This document shows positions 43,427 to 51,624 of a stretch of DNA of 64,000 nucleotides, piece after piece (within the stretch, counting starts at the first letter, position 1; the number at the start of each line of letters is the position of its first letter). Source of the stretch: an uncultured Eggerthellaceae bacterium (lineage in GTDB: Bacteria > Actinomycetota > Coriobacteriia > Coriobacteriales > Eggerthellaceae); the NCBI GenBank assembly GCA_910584145.1, contig CAJTXX010000001.1, forward strand, positions 62,001 to 126,000. Reading direction: 5' to 3'. A model generated the notes under the pieces. The model searched no databases. It saw nothing but the letters and a program-made list of their open reading frames with translations, and had not been told where the DNA came from. The position numbers and the translations under genes are program-made.

Positions 43427-43738
43427 ATGGCGGACAAGACGGGCTTCAAGCATATCACGGTGGGAGCGGGCGACGACGATGTGGTCATCGTCGCGGGCGC
43501 GCCTGCGATAAGCCCAGCGGCCGGCACCGCCGCGCACCGGGATGAGGCGCCGGCTGAGCCTGAGCCTGCGTCCGCGAGCGCCGCGCCTGCAAGAGCAGAG
43601 GCGCCCGCGAAGGATAGCTATCAGCCCACGACGCTCGAGGATATCGAGCAAGCGAAGATGCCGCTCACGCAGAAGATCGTCATAGCGGCAGCGGCCGTGG
43701 CGGTGGTGGCGTTCGCCGTGCGGTACGTGCTCTTCTAG
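43427..43738 (+). CDS. Small tail-anchored protein, unknown function
   Basis: The 103-residue product starts MADKTGFKHITVGAGDDDVV, passes through an Ala/Pro/Glu linker (about 30-65) and a short TTLEDIEQAKMPLTQK segment, and ends in one membrane helix (about 81-101). That topology puts nearly all of it in the cytoplasm. I do not recognise the family. It lies 13 bases before the next gene and has its own promoter. Confidence 0.7.
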   Translation: MADKTGFKHITVGAGDDDVVIVAGAPAISPAAGTAAHRDEAPAEPEPASASAAPARAEAPAKDSYQPTTLEDIEQAKMPLTQKIVIAAAAVAVVAFAVRYVLF

Positions 43739-43751
43739 CCGGAATGCAGCC

Positions 43752-44738
43752 ATGAAACGCGACAGGATGGATGGGAACGTGAGCGAGAGATCAGACGAGA
43801 TGCAGGCCGAGGCCGCGGAGCGCGCGGAAGAGGCCGAGGTGCTGGAGCAGGACGAGCCTTTTGCGGAAGCGGAGCCTGATGAGGCGGCCGATGCCGATGC
43901 GGCGCCGGCGAAGGCGGCCCCCAAGCACGGCAAGCATTCCAAAGGCGAGCCGGAGCCTCCCGAGTACATGAAGCGCTCGCGGCGCATGCGCAAGGTCCTC
44001 ATCGCCGTCATCATCGTGCTGGTGCTGCTCATCGCCGCGGGCGGCGTGCTCACCTTCATGCTGGTGGACACGGCGCGCAACGCCGCCACCCAGCAGGCGC
44101 AGACGTCCACCATCGACGTCGATTCCCTGGCTGACGACGGCGCCGCGAAGGACGCATCCACCTCCACCTCGAAGCGCACCACGGTGCCGAATCTGGTGCA
44201 GCTCCTCGGCATGGATCAGAACCAGGCCGTCGAGGCGCTCAGCCACGGCGCGCAGGTGACGGGCCTCACCGATGTGAACGAAGAGGGCAATCCGGTGAAG
44301 AAGCAGGTGAGCATCGCGCTGTCGGACGAGCCGGCCGATGCGCGCTCCGGCACGCCCAGCGTCTACCTGTATCTGAACGAAGAGGGCAAGGTCGTGCGCG
44401 CGGGCTATTCCGTGGCCACCTCGTCGATCGGCTACGGCACGCTCAGCTTCGCCGATGCGGTCACCAACGAGCGCATCATCGAGAAGACGGTGGAGGAGGC
44501 GGGCCTTGCGGTGGGGCAGCAGGCGGCTGCGCTGCCGGAGGACAAGACGGTCTATTCCACCTACGCCAGCGACGGCACGACGCTCACGCGCGAGTACTGC
44601 GAGTTCTCCGGCACGGGCACCGCGGGCGGCGTCGAGCATCCGTGGCAGGCGTCGTTGTCCTACGATTACAACATGGCGAACGCCACGGGCAACCTGGCGG
44701 ACACCATCCGCACCATCTATGTCTATATCGGCGCCTGA
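43752..44738 (+). CDS. Membrane-anchored protein with PASTA-like segment
   Basis: The 328-residue product has an acidic/basic cytoplasmic region (1-75), one membrane helix (about 76-103) and an extracytoplasmic part beginning near residue 140 with TVPNLVQLLGMDQNQAVEAL. That stretch is close to the PASTA consensus (VPNLxGxxxxxAxxxL) found in Ser/Thr kinases and PBPs. A further domain with Tyr- and Thr-rich strands follows. A role at the cell wall is a guess. Start codon uncertain; there is no strong ribosome site. It is followed 19 bases later by metG. Confidence 0.65.
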   Translation: MKRDRMDGNVSERSDEMQAEAAERAEEAEVLEQDEPFAEAEPDEAADADAAPAKAAPKHGKHSKGEPEPPEYMKRSRRMRKVLIAVIIVLVLLIAAGGVLTFMLVDTARNAATQQAQTSTIDVDSLADDGAAKDASTSTSKRTTVPNLVQLLGMDQNQAVEALSHGAQVTGLTDVNEEGNPVKKQVSIALSDEPADARSGTPSVYLYLNEEGKVVRAGYSVATSSIGYGTLSFADAVTNERIIEKTVEEAGLAVGQQAAALPEDKTVYSTYASDGTTLTREYCEFSGTGTAGGVEHPWQASLSYDYNMANATGNLADTIRTIYVYIGA

Positions 44739-44757
44739 GCGAGCGGAGGAGCAGCGC

Positions 44758-46338
44758 ATGTCCAAAGGCACCTATTCGGTCACCACGCCCATCTACTATG
44801 TGAACGCGGCCCCGCATCTGGGCACCGCCTACACCACCATCGCGGCTGATGTCGTGTCGCGCTATCAGCGCATGAACGGCTACGACGTGGCCTTCGTCAC
44901 CGGCATGGACGAGCACGGTCAGAAGGTGGCCGATACCGCGGCCGAGCACGGCATGACGCCGCAGGAATGGTGCGACTCGATGGAGCCGGCCTTCCGCGAC
45001 GCCTGGGAGATGCTCGGCATCACCTATACCGATTTCGTGCGCACCACCGAGCCGCGCCAGGCGCGCGCGGTGCAGCGCTTCTGGCAGCTGCTCTACGATA
45101 AGGGCTTCCTCTACAAGGGCTCCTACGACGGCTGGTACTGCGTGCACGAGGAGACGTACTACGCCGAGAGCGACCTCGAGCGCGACGACGATGGCCAGCT
45201 GGTCTGCCCCGATTGCAAGCGCCCCGTGCAGCGCGCCGGCGGCGAGGAGAACTGGTTCTTCCGCCTGAGCGAGTTCCAGGAGCCGCTGCTTGCGCTCTAC
45301 GAGCGCCGTCCCGAGTTCATCCGCCCCGAGACGCGCCGCAACGAGGTCGTCTCGTTCGTGGCTGGCGGCTTGAAGGACCTGTCCATCTCGCGCTCCACGT
45401 TCGACTGGGGCGTGCCGCTGCCCTTCGACGAGGGCCATGTGGCCTACGTGTGGGCCGATGCGCTCATCGCGTACATGACCGGCATCGGGTATGCCGACGA
45501 CGGCCGTGAAGGCGAGTTCGATGCGCGCTGGCCCTTCCAGTATCATTTCGTCGGCAAGGACATCACGCGCTTCCACTGCGTGATCTGGCCGGCCATGCTG
45601 ATGGCGGCGGGCTTGCCGGTGGCGCATACGGTGTTCGGGCATGGCTTCCTGCTCACCAAGGGCGAGAAGATGTCGAAGAGCAAGGGCAACGCGCTGCGCC
45701 CGGCTGAGCTGGTGGATATCTTCGGCGTGGACGCGTACCGCTACTACTTCATGAGCGACGTGCAGTTCGGCGCCGATGGGTCCATCTCCATCGAGCGCAT
45801 GGTGCAGGTGTACAACGCCGATCTGGCGAACACGTGGGGCAACCTGGTGTCGCGCGTGGCGAACATGACGCAGAAGTACTTCGACGGCATCGTGCCCGCA
45901 CCGCCCGCCGATGCTGCCGATAACCCGCTGCGCCCCATCTCTGAGGACCTGTACGCGGAATACGACGAGGCGCTCGCAGCGGTCGATTTCACGGCGGCTG
46001 TGCAGGCCGTGCAGAAGCTCGCGCACCGTGCGAACGAGTATATGGAGCAGAGCGCTCCGTGGACGCTGGCGAAGGACCCCGCGCGCGCCGACGAGCTCGC
46101 GGCGGTCATCTACAACGCGCTGGAGGCCATCCGCATCATCGCGCTGTTCATGCAGCCGTTCATGCCGAGCACGTCAGCCGACGTCTGGCGCCGCATCGGC
46201 GCGGGCGACCTGGCGGCGGTGGATGGCATCGAGGCGGCAGCGGCATGGGGCGGGCTCGCGCCCGGCAGTGCGGTGGAGGTGGGAGAACCCCTCTTCCCGC
46301 GCCTCGACGCCGATAAGGTCGGCCAGGTGGAGGGATAG
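44758..46338 (+). CDS. metG: Methionyl-tRNA synthetase
   Basis: MetG charges methionine to tRNA. The 526-residue class I synthetase has TPIYYVNAAPHLGTAY (HIGH-type motif), a zinc knuckle region, and GEKMSKSKGN (KMSKS). It lacks the C-terminal EMAP-type domain, as in short bacterial forms. GGAGGAG lies before the ATG at 44758. It is followed 2 bases later by tatD, an order (metG-tatD-rsmA) frequent in Gram-positive genomes. Confidence 0.97.
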   Translation: MSKGTYSVTTPIYYVNAAPHLGTAYTTIAADVVSRYQRMNGYDVAFVTGMDEHGQKVADTAAEHGMTPQEWCDSMEPAFRDAWEMLGITYTDFVRTTEPRQARAVQRFWQLLYDKGFLYKGSYDGWYCVHEETYYAESDLERDDDGQLVCPDCKRPVQRAGGEENWFFRLSEFQEPLLALYERRPEFIRPETRRNEVVSFVAGGLKDLSISRSTFDWGVPLPFDEGHVAYVWADALIAYMTGIGYADDGREGEFDARWPFQYHFVGKDITRFHCVIWPAMLMAAGLPVAHTVFGHGFLLTKGEKMSKSKGNALRPAELVDIFGVDAYRYYFMSDVQFGADGSISIERMVQVYNADLANTWGNLVSRVANMTQKYFDGIVPAPPADAADNPLRPISEDLYAEYDEALAAVDFTAAVQAVQKLAHRANEYMEQSAPWTLAKDPARADELAAVIYNALEAIRIIALFMQPFMPSTSADVWRRIGAGDLAAVDGIEAAAAWGGLAPGSAVEVGEPLFPRLDADKVGQVEG

Positions 46339-46340
46339 CG

Positions 46341-47357
46341 ATGGCTGACGCCGCCACGGCGCCGGCGGAGGCTGGCGAGCAGTACGAGGCTCCGGACGAG
46401 CCGCTCTTCGCAGACGAGTACTTCCGCAAGAAGCCGAAGAAGCACGGCCGGGAATGGAAGGTCGTGGATGCCCCGTGCATGCCGGCTCCGGTGGCCGATA
46501 CGCATGCGCACCTGGATATGCTGCGCGACCCGGGGCTCGCGCTCGCGCGCGCCGGGGTGCATGAGGTGCGCTTCGTCGAGGCGATGGTGGACCCGCTCGG
46601 CGCCGAGGGCGCGCAGGACTTCGAGCTGCTGGACGGGTGGTTGCGCGATGCGCAGCTCGCCATCAGGCAGATGTCCACGCGCATCTGCGGGCAGGGCTGG
46701 CACAGCGTGCCGCGCGTGCGCATGGCGGTGGGCGTCCATCCGCACGTGGCGAAGGCGTGGGATGCGGCGGCGCGCGAGGATATGCTGCGCTACCTGCGCG
46801 ATGAGCGGGTCAGCGCGGTGGGCGAGATAGGGCTCGACTACCATTACGACTATTCCCCGCGCGACGTGCAGCAGCGCGTGTTCGCCGAGCAGGTGGAGCT
46901 GGCGCAGAGCGCAGGGCTTCCCGTCATCCTGCATGTGCGCGAAGCCTTCGACGACGCATTCGCCATCATGGAAGAGGCTGGTTGGTCGGAGGCGGGCGTG
47001 CTCCTGCATTGCTATACCGCCGATGCCGCGCAGATCGCGCGCTGGGTGGACGCCGGTTGCTACATCGCCTTCGGCGGCGCGTTCACCTTCAAGAAGCTCG
47101 AGCAGATCAGGCAGGCTGCGGCGCTCGTGCCGCGCGAGCGCCTGCTGCTGGAGACAGACGCGCCCTTCATGACGCCCGAGCCCTTCCGCGGCTTGGAATG
47201 CGAGCCGGCGCATACCATCTGGACGGCGCAGCGCATGCTCGATGAGCTGCTGTGCGAGGCGGAGCCGGATGAGCGCGCGGCGCTGCTCGCTCAGGTGTTC
47301 GAGAATTCGATCGGGCTGCTCGACAGGGAGCCGACCGACTGGCAGAGAGGTATCTGA
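46341..47357 (+). CDS. TatD-family metal-dependent hydrolase
   Basis: This 338-residue TIM-barrel deoxyribonuclease of the TatD family has the first metal motif DTHAHLD (about 53-59), EIGLDYHYD, LHVREAFDDA, LHCYTAD and LLLETDAPF with ligand residues at the expected strand ends. About 50 extra N-terminal residues, charged, precede the barrel. TatD enzymes act on single-strand DNA 3' ends or in quality control. Stop overlaps the next ATG by one base. Confidence 0.92.
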   Translation: MADAATAPAEAGEQYEAPDEPLFADEYFRKKPKKHGREWKVVDAPCMPAPVADTHAHLDMLRDPGLALARAGVHEVRFVEAMVDPLGAEGAQDFELLDGWLRDAQLAIRQMSTRICGQGWHSVPRVRMAVGVHPHVAKAWDAAAREDMLRYLRDERVSAVGEIGLDYHYDYSPRDVQQRVFAEQVELAQSAGLPVILHVREAFDDAFAIMEEAGWSEAGVLLHCYTADAAQIARWVDAGCYIAFGGAFTFKKLEQIRQAAALVPRERLLLETDAPFMTPEPFRGLECEPAHTIWTAQRMLDELLCEAEPDERAALLAQVFENSIGLLDREPTDWQRGI

Positions 47358-47977
47358 TGCATCGTACGATAATCGCCGGTTCGCCGCGCGCGCAGGGGCG
47401 CTGCGCTCATCTGGCCCAAGAGCTGTTCGACGCCTGCATCGAGGAGCGCCCTGGCGACGGCGTGTCGCTCGTGTCGGTGTCGGGCATATCCGTCGGCGGA
47501 TGCATCGGCTGCGACGCGTGCAAGCAGGAGCTCCCGGCTGATTCCGACCGTGCCATCGCGCTGCCTGAAGAGGGCGACCCGCTGCGCCCGCAGGAGCGCA
47601 TCTGCGCGGGCGATTCGCAGCGCCATGTGTGCATCATCGACGACGACATGCCCGAGGTGCGCAAGCACCTCGACGCCGCCGATGAGCTGATAGCGGTGGT
47701 GCCCGTCTACTTCGCCGGCGCGCCGTCGCAGATGAAGGCGCTGCTCGACCGCTTGCAGCCGTACTACTGGTCGGATGCGCGCGAAGGCGAGAAGCGCCCG
47801 CTCACGCTGCATGTGGTGGGCGAAGGGGGAGACCCGCACGGCATCGAGCCGCTGATCGGGTGCGTGCGCTCCGCTCTCTCGGTGGCCGGGTTCTCGCTGG
47901 TCGAGGTGCTCGACTGGCGCGGCCGCATCGACGCGGACGGCACCATCCGCGAGGACGCCCGGGAATATGCCGTCTGA
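47357..47977 (+). CDS. NAD(P)H-dependent FMN reductase-like flavoprotein
   Basis: This 206-residue flavodoxin-fold protein has the phosphate loop ITAGSPR-like IIAGSPRAQGRCAHLA at the N-terminus and a compact CIGCDAC (about residues 50-56), as in iron-sulfur flavoproteins and related reductases that carry FMN. VVPVYFAGAPSQMKALLDRL is the usual FMN loop. Substrate unknown. It lies between tatD (one-base overlap) and rsmA (11-base overlap), a place usually not held by a flavoprotein in the metG cluster. Confidence 0.82.
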   Translation: MHRTIIAGSPRAQGRCAHLAQELFDACIEERPGDGVSLVSVSGISVGGCIGCDACKQELPADSDRAIALPEEGDPLRPQERICAGDSQRHVCIIDDDMPEVRKHLDAADELIAVVPVYFAGAPSQMKALLDRLQPYYWSDAREGEKRPLTLHVVGEGGDPHGIEPLIGCVRSALSVAGFSLVEVLDWRGRIDADGTIREDAREYAV

Positions 47978-48881
47978 GGCATCCATCCTCGCCACTCCCT
48001 CCGCTACCGCCGAGGTGCTCGGCCGCTTCGGGCTGGCTCCCAAGAAGCACTTCGGCCAGAACTTCCTCGTGAACGACGCCATCGTGGGCAAGATACTCGC
48101 GCTCGCGCAGGTGGGCTCGGACGACGACATCTTAGAGGTCGGCCCGGGCATCGGCACGCTCACTTGGGCGCTCGCGCAGCGCGCCCGCTCGGTGGTGTCC
48201 CTCGAGCGCGACGCTGACCTGGCAGACGTGCTCGCCTACACCATGCGCGAGGCACGGCTCTTCGAGCTGGTGATGTGCGACGCGCTCGATGCGGGGGTGC
48301 CCGAGCTCGAAGCCGCCCTGCGCGCGCTGCGCGAGCGCGAGGGCGCCTGCGCGCTGCCGAGCAAGCTGGTGGCGAACCTGCCCTATGCCGTGGCCGCCAC
48401 CGTGGTGCTGCGCTTCTTCCAGATATTCCCGTTCCTGGGCAGCGCGACCGTCATGGTGCAGCGCGAGGTGGCGCAGCGTATGCAGGCGGAGCCGAACACG
48501 AAGGACTACGGCGCCTACACGGTGAAGCTCGCGCTGTACGCGCAGGCTGCGGGCAGCTTCCCGGTGGCAGCGGGCAATTTCCTACCCCCGCCGCGCGTGG
48601 AGAGCACGGTCATCCGCCTCGACCGCCTCGCGCCCGAGCGCACACCCGACCAGCGCATCTGCGATGCCGCCTGCACGATGGCCGATGCTGCGTTCTTCGC
48701 GCGGCGCAAGACCATAGCGAACTCCTGCACCGCGTACTTCCGGAGCAGGGGAGCGGACGCGGCGGGCATGGTCTGCGAGCTGTTCGCGCAGGCGGGCATC
48801 GACGGGAGCCGTCGGGGAGAGACGCTCACCTGCGAGGAGTTCATCGCGCTCGGTGCCGCGCTCGCAGCGGCGAGCGCCTGA
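47967..48881 (+). CDS. rsmA: 16S rRNA dimethyladenosine transferase
   Basis: RsmA (KsgA) dimethylates two adjacent adenines near the 3' end of 16S rRNA using SAM. The 304-residue protein shows KKHFGQNFLVND, the SAM loop LEVGPGIGTLTW and the catalytic NLPYAVA. It overlaps the flavoprotein gene. Standard length. Confidence 0.95.
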   Translation: MPSEASILATPSATAEVLGRFGLAPKKHFGQNFLVNDAIVGKILALAQVGSDDDILEVGPGIGTLTWALAQRARSVVSLERDADLADVLAYTMREARLFELVMCDALDAGVPELEAALRALREREGACALPSKLVANLPYAVAATVVLRFFQIFPFLGSATVMVQREVAQRMQAEPNTKDYGAYTVKLALYAQAAGSFPVAAGNFLPPPRVESTVIRLDRLAPERTPDQRICDAACTMADAAFFARRKTIANSCTAYFRSRGADAAGMVCELFAQAGIDGSRRGETLTCEEFIALGAALAAASA

Positions 48882-48952
48882 TGCGGGCCTTTCGCGCATC
48901 TGGGCGATTGTGTAATAAACATCTGTTCGATATACACCGCTGCTCTATGGGT

Positions 48953-48958
48953 TAGAAT
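48953..48958 (+). promoter_or_regulatory. Possible -10 box upstream of the AAA-like gene
   Basis: TAGAAT 53 bases before the TTG start at 49011, in an AT-rich patch. No clear -35 box. Confidence 0.35.
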
Positions 48959-49010
48959 AGCCACGAGAAAATGAAGCATGTGCGCGTGAGCAGCAAGAAG
49001 GTGGTTCAAC

Positions 49011-50480
49011 TTGACTGATGGCAAAACGAGCATGCCGCACCACGACGACGAGAAGCGAAGCTGCACCAAAGACTACCTGAACAGGGCGAAAGCTGCCTGC
49101 GACTCGGGCGATGCGGTGCTGGGCATGTATCTCTACCTAGCGGCATTCGAGGAAGCGAACGGGGATGCGGGCGCCCCTGATGAAGACGCCCTGACGGGAT
49201 TGAAGGAGGCGTGGGCGCTCGCGTGCACGCACAAGGAGCGCTCGCTGGCCGAGTACATATTCGAGCGGTTGGAGCCGTATCTGTCGTCTGATGAGATAAC
49301 CATCTGCGCCGAGGCGCTGCATGGGCTGGCGATGGACAAGCTGGAGGAGTTCGGCCTGTCCTGGAAAGACCTCGAGGACATGGCGCAGGCCATATCCGAA
49401 GACCTGCTCGACGGCGACGAGCCGATCTTCCATGTGGAGCGCATCATGACCGGGCGCCTGCCGCGCACGCTCGCGCTCTCCGCACCGGCGCGCAGCAGCA
49501 GCGAGCCGCAGGCGGCGGACATCATCGCCCGCGCGTCGGAGGCCGTCATGGGCGGCAAGGAGCGTGAAGAGGCGCTCGACTATGCGAGCGCGGCCGGCTA
49601 TATCGACGCCATCAAGGCGATGCGCGAGATGGGCGTCGGCATGGGCGACGACCCTGCCTTCAAAGACCTGATCGATATGCTGAACGACCTGCACGGCCTG
49701 CCCAGCAAGCCGGCGCTCGACACCATCCTCATGCGCTGCCCGGCGCGCGAGGATGCGAATCATCTCATGATGGCCACCTTAGGCGAGCTCGATCGCCCGA
49801 CGGTGCACATGCGCATGGAGGAGAGCTTCCAGGGCATGCCGTTGCTCTGCGTGAGCGCGCATGCGGTGGATATCCCGCGCAACGGCAGCTTGGCCGATGT
49901 GTTCCAGAACGGCGGCGTGCTGGTCTTGGAGGATATCGACTACTGGTCGTCGCCCCTGTCGGGCGATGGGGAAGAGGGTGGCGCGCTGTTCATGATGCAG
50001 CTGACGCGCGGCGCGCGCGAGGCGGTGAGCCTGGTGCGCTCGGCGGTGGAGAGCCCCGATGTGCACGTCATAGCTACCTGCGCCGACCTGGCCGCCATCG
50101 ACGATTTCTTCTTGGACATGCTCGAGCCTCTGACGCTCGTAGATATCGACCTGCCCACGCCGGCCGAGCGCGTGCAGATCTGGGACCGCATCGCCGCGGA
50201 CCATCCCTCCATCAGAGGGATCAACCGCGCCGACCTGGTGCGCCTGTCATCGAACATGCCGCGGGTGGATATCTATTCGGCTGCGCGCGAAGCCATCGAG
50301 GAAGCGTACAAGATTGGCCTCGCCCAGCGCCGCTACCAGCCTGTCACGCGCGACAACCTCTTCGACAAGCTGGCGGCCTACCAGCCGCTCGATTCGACCG
50401 AGTACGAGGAGCTGGAGAACGAGGTCATCCGCGACTTCAAGCGCGACCTGAGCCATATCGACGATATCCTGAGGGGCTGA
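49011..50480 (+). CDS. AAA-like protein without a P-loop
   Basis: The 489-residue product has a helical N-terminal half (about 20-250) resembling TPR-like packing. A region follows with a Walker-B-like GGVLVLEDIDYW (about residue 303), a sensor-like VIATCADLA and an AAA lid-like end (about 380-450, LPTPAERVQIWDRI...). No Walker A (GxxGxGKT) is present anywhere, so ATP hydrolysis in the usual way is not expected. It may be a degenerate AAA partner protein. TTG start with AGGTGG upstream. Function unknown. Confidence 0.65.
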   Translation: MTDGKTSMPHHDDEKRSCTKDYLNRAKAACDSGDAVLGMYLYLAAFEEANGDAGAPDEDALTGLKEAWALACTHKERSLAEYIFERLEPYLSSDEITICAEALHGLAMDKLEEFGLSWKDLEDMAQAISEDLLDGDEPIFHVERIMTGRLPRTLALSAPARSSSEPQAADIIARASEAVMGGKEREEALDYASAAGYIDAIKAMREMGVGMGDDPAFKDLIDMLNDLHGLPSKPALDTILMRCPAREDANHLMMATLGELDRPTVHMRMEESFQGMPLLCVSAHAVDIPRNGSLADVFQNGGVLVLEDIDYWSSPLSGDGEEGGALFMMQLTRGAREAVSLVRSAVESPDVHVIATCADLAAIDDFFLDMLEPLTLVDIDLPTPAERVQIWDRIAADHPSIRGINRADLVRLSSNMPRVDIYSAAREAIEEAYKIGLAQRRYQPVTRDNLFDKLAAYQPLDSTEYEELENEVIRDFKRDLSHIDDILRG

Positions 50481-50515
50481 CCCTCGGGGTATCGCATCGG
50501 CGCTCGCGCCCGGCG

Positions 50516-51367
50516 CTAGATGACCGGGTAGGAGCCGAGCACCTTCACCTCGCGCAGCTTCAAGCGCAAGCACGACAGCGCCGTCTGCACGTCGAGGTCG
50601 GTGTCGCTGCCGCTGAACTCCATGAAGAACATGTAATCGCCGAACTGCTGCTTCAGCGGCCTCGATTGCAGCATGGTTATGTTGATGCCCGCGTAGGCGA
50701 ACTCCGACAAGATCATATGCAGCGCGCCCGCTTTGTCCTCGCGTAGGAACAGCGCGAGCGTGGTCTTGCGGTGCTCGCCTGTGAGCTGCGGCGCGCTGCC
50801 GGGGCGCCCGATGAGGGCGAAAGCGGTCTGGTTGCCGAGATGGTCTTCGATGTCGCGCGCAGCGATATCGCAGCCGTGCAGCGCAGCGGCGTACTCGTTG
50901 GCGATGCCGGCGATGGTGGGGTCGGCTGCGGCCAGGCGCGCGCTCTCGGCCGTGGAGGGCGCGATCATCGTGCTGCGCCCGGGCAGCCGCTCGTTCAGGT
51001 AGCGGCGGCACTGCGCGAGGCCCTGGGCATGCGAGGCGACGGTCTTGACATCCTCGATGCGCACGCCCGGCTGCGTGAGCAGGCAATGGTGGATGCTGAT
51101 GACGGTCTCGGCCAGTATGACGGCAGACGAACGGAAGGCGAAGTTGTCGAGCGTGGCCGTCACGGGCCCTTCCAGCGAGTTCTCCTTGCCGACCACCCCG
51201 AAGGCGGCCCGTCCCCGGTCGACGCAGTCGAACACGTCGTCGAACGTGGCGCATTCGATCAGCTCGGGCTGCTCGATGCCGAGCGCGGCGGCGAACGCAT
51301 CGGCTGCCTCGTTGGTGTAGGTGCCACGGGGACCCAAGAAAGCTATCGTCCGATCAAGTGCTGCCAT
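50516..51367 (-). CDS. pheA: Prephenate dehydratase
   Basis: This 283-residue enzyme converts prephenate to phenylpyruvate in phenylalanine synthesis. The PDT domain has AFLGPRGTYTNEAADAF at its start, ENSLEGPV and the catalytic region near HCLLTQPG. A C-terminal ACT domain (REDKAGALHMILSEFAYAGI) should bind phenylalanine for feedback inhibition. No chorismate mutase domain. ATG 51367 has GGGAG six bases upstream. It diverges from the hydrogenase operon. Confidence 0.94.
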   Translation of the reverse strand: MAALDRTIAFLGPRGTYTNEAADAFAAALGIEQPELIECATFDDVFDCVDRGRAAFGVVGKENSLEGPVTATLDNFAFRSSAVILAETVISIHHCLLTQPGVRIEDVKTVASHAQGLAQCRRYLNERLPGRSTMIAPSTAESARLAAADPTIAGIANEYAAALHGCDIAARDIEDHLGNQTAFALIGRPGSAPQLTGEHRKTTLALFLREDKAGALHMILSEFAYAGINITMLQSRPLKQQFGDYMFFMEFSGSDTDLDVQTALSCLRLKLREVKVLGSYPVI

Positions 51368-51438
51368 GGCATGCTCCCTCGCTTCGCTGCGTGCGGTCTT
51401 AGATGAGCGAACAGTGTAGCGCAACGGGCGCCGCGGGC

Positions 51439-51464
51439 GCCTGCGCATGCCGCGCGGCGCAGGC
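51439..51464. other. Hairpin upstream of pheA
   Basis: GCCTGCGC (51439-51446) pairs with GCGCAGGC (51457-51464) over 8 bp. It lies in the leader side of pheA and could be a folding element of that mRNA. Confidence 0.35.
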
Positions 51465-51474
51465 AGCGGCGCAC

Positions 51475-51508
51475 AAGATGTTACGCGCGCTCGCTTCCGT
51501 AACATTTT
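51475..51508. promoter_or_regulatory. Long inverted repeat upstream of the hydrogenase operon
   Basis: ATGTTACG (51478-51485) and CGTAACAT (51498-51505) are perfect inverted repeats separated by 12 bases, and pairing extends by two A-T pairs at 51475-51476 and 51507-51508 with a single G-T mismatch between. The size fits a dimeric regulator. It lies about 120 bases before the hydrogenase start and 110 before pheA. Confidence 0.5.
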
Positions 51509-51624
51509 CGGGCATTAACACCCGTATTTCAACCTCACGCATCGGCGAGGCGTGCAGGGTGCGGCGAAAATAATCAAAATGGCAACAGTTGTAAAAGACG
51601 AGGACACCTAAGGGGGGTGTGCAC

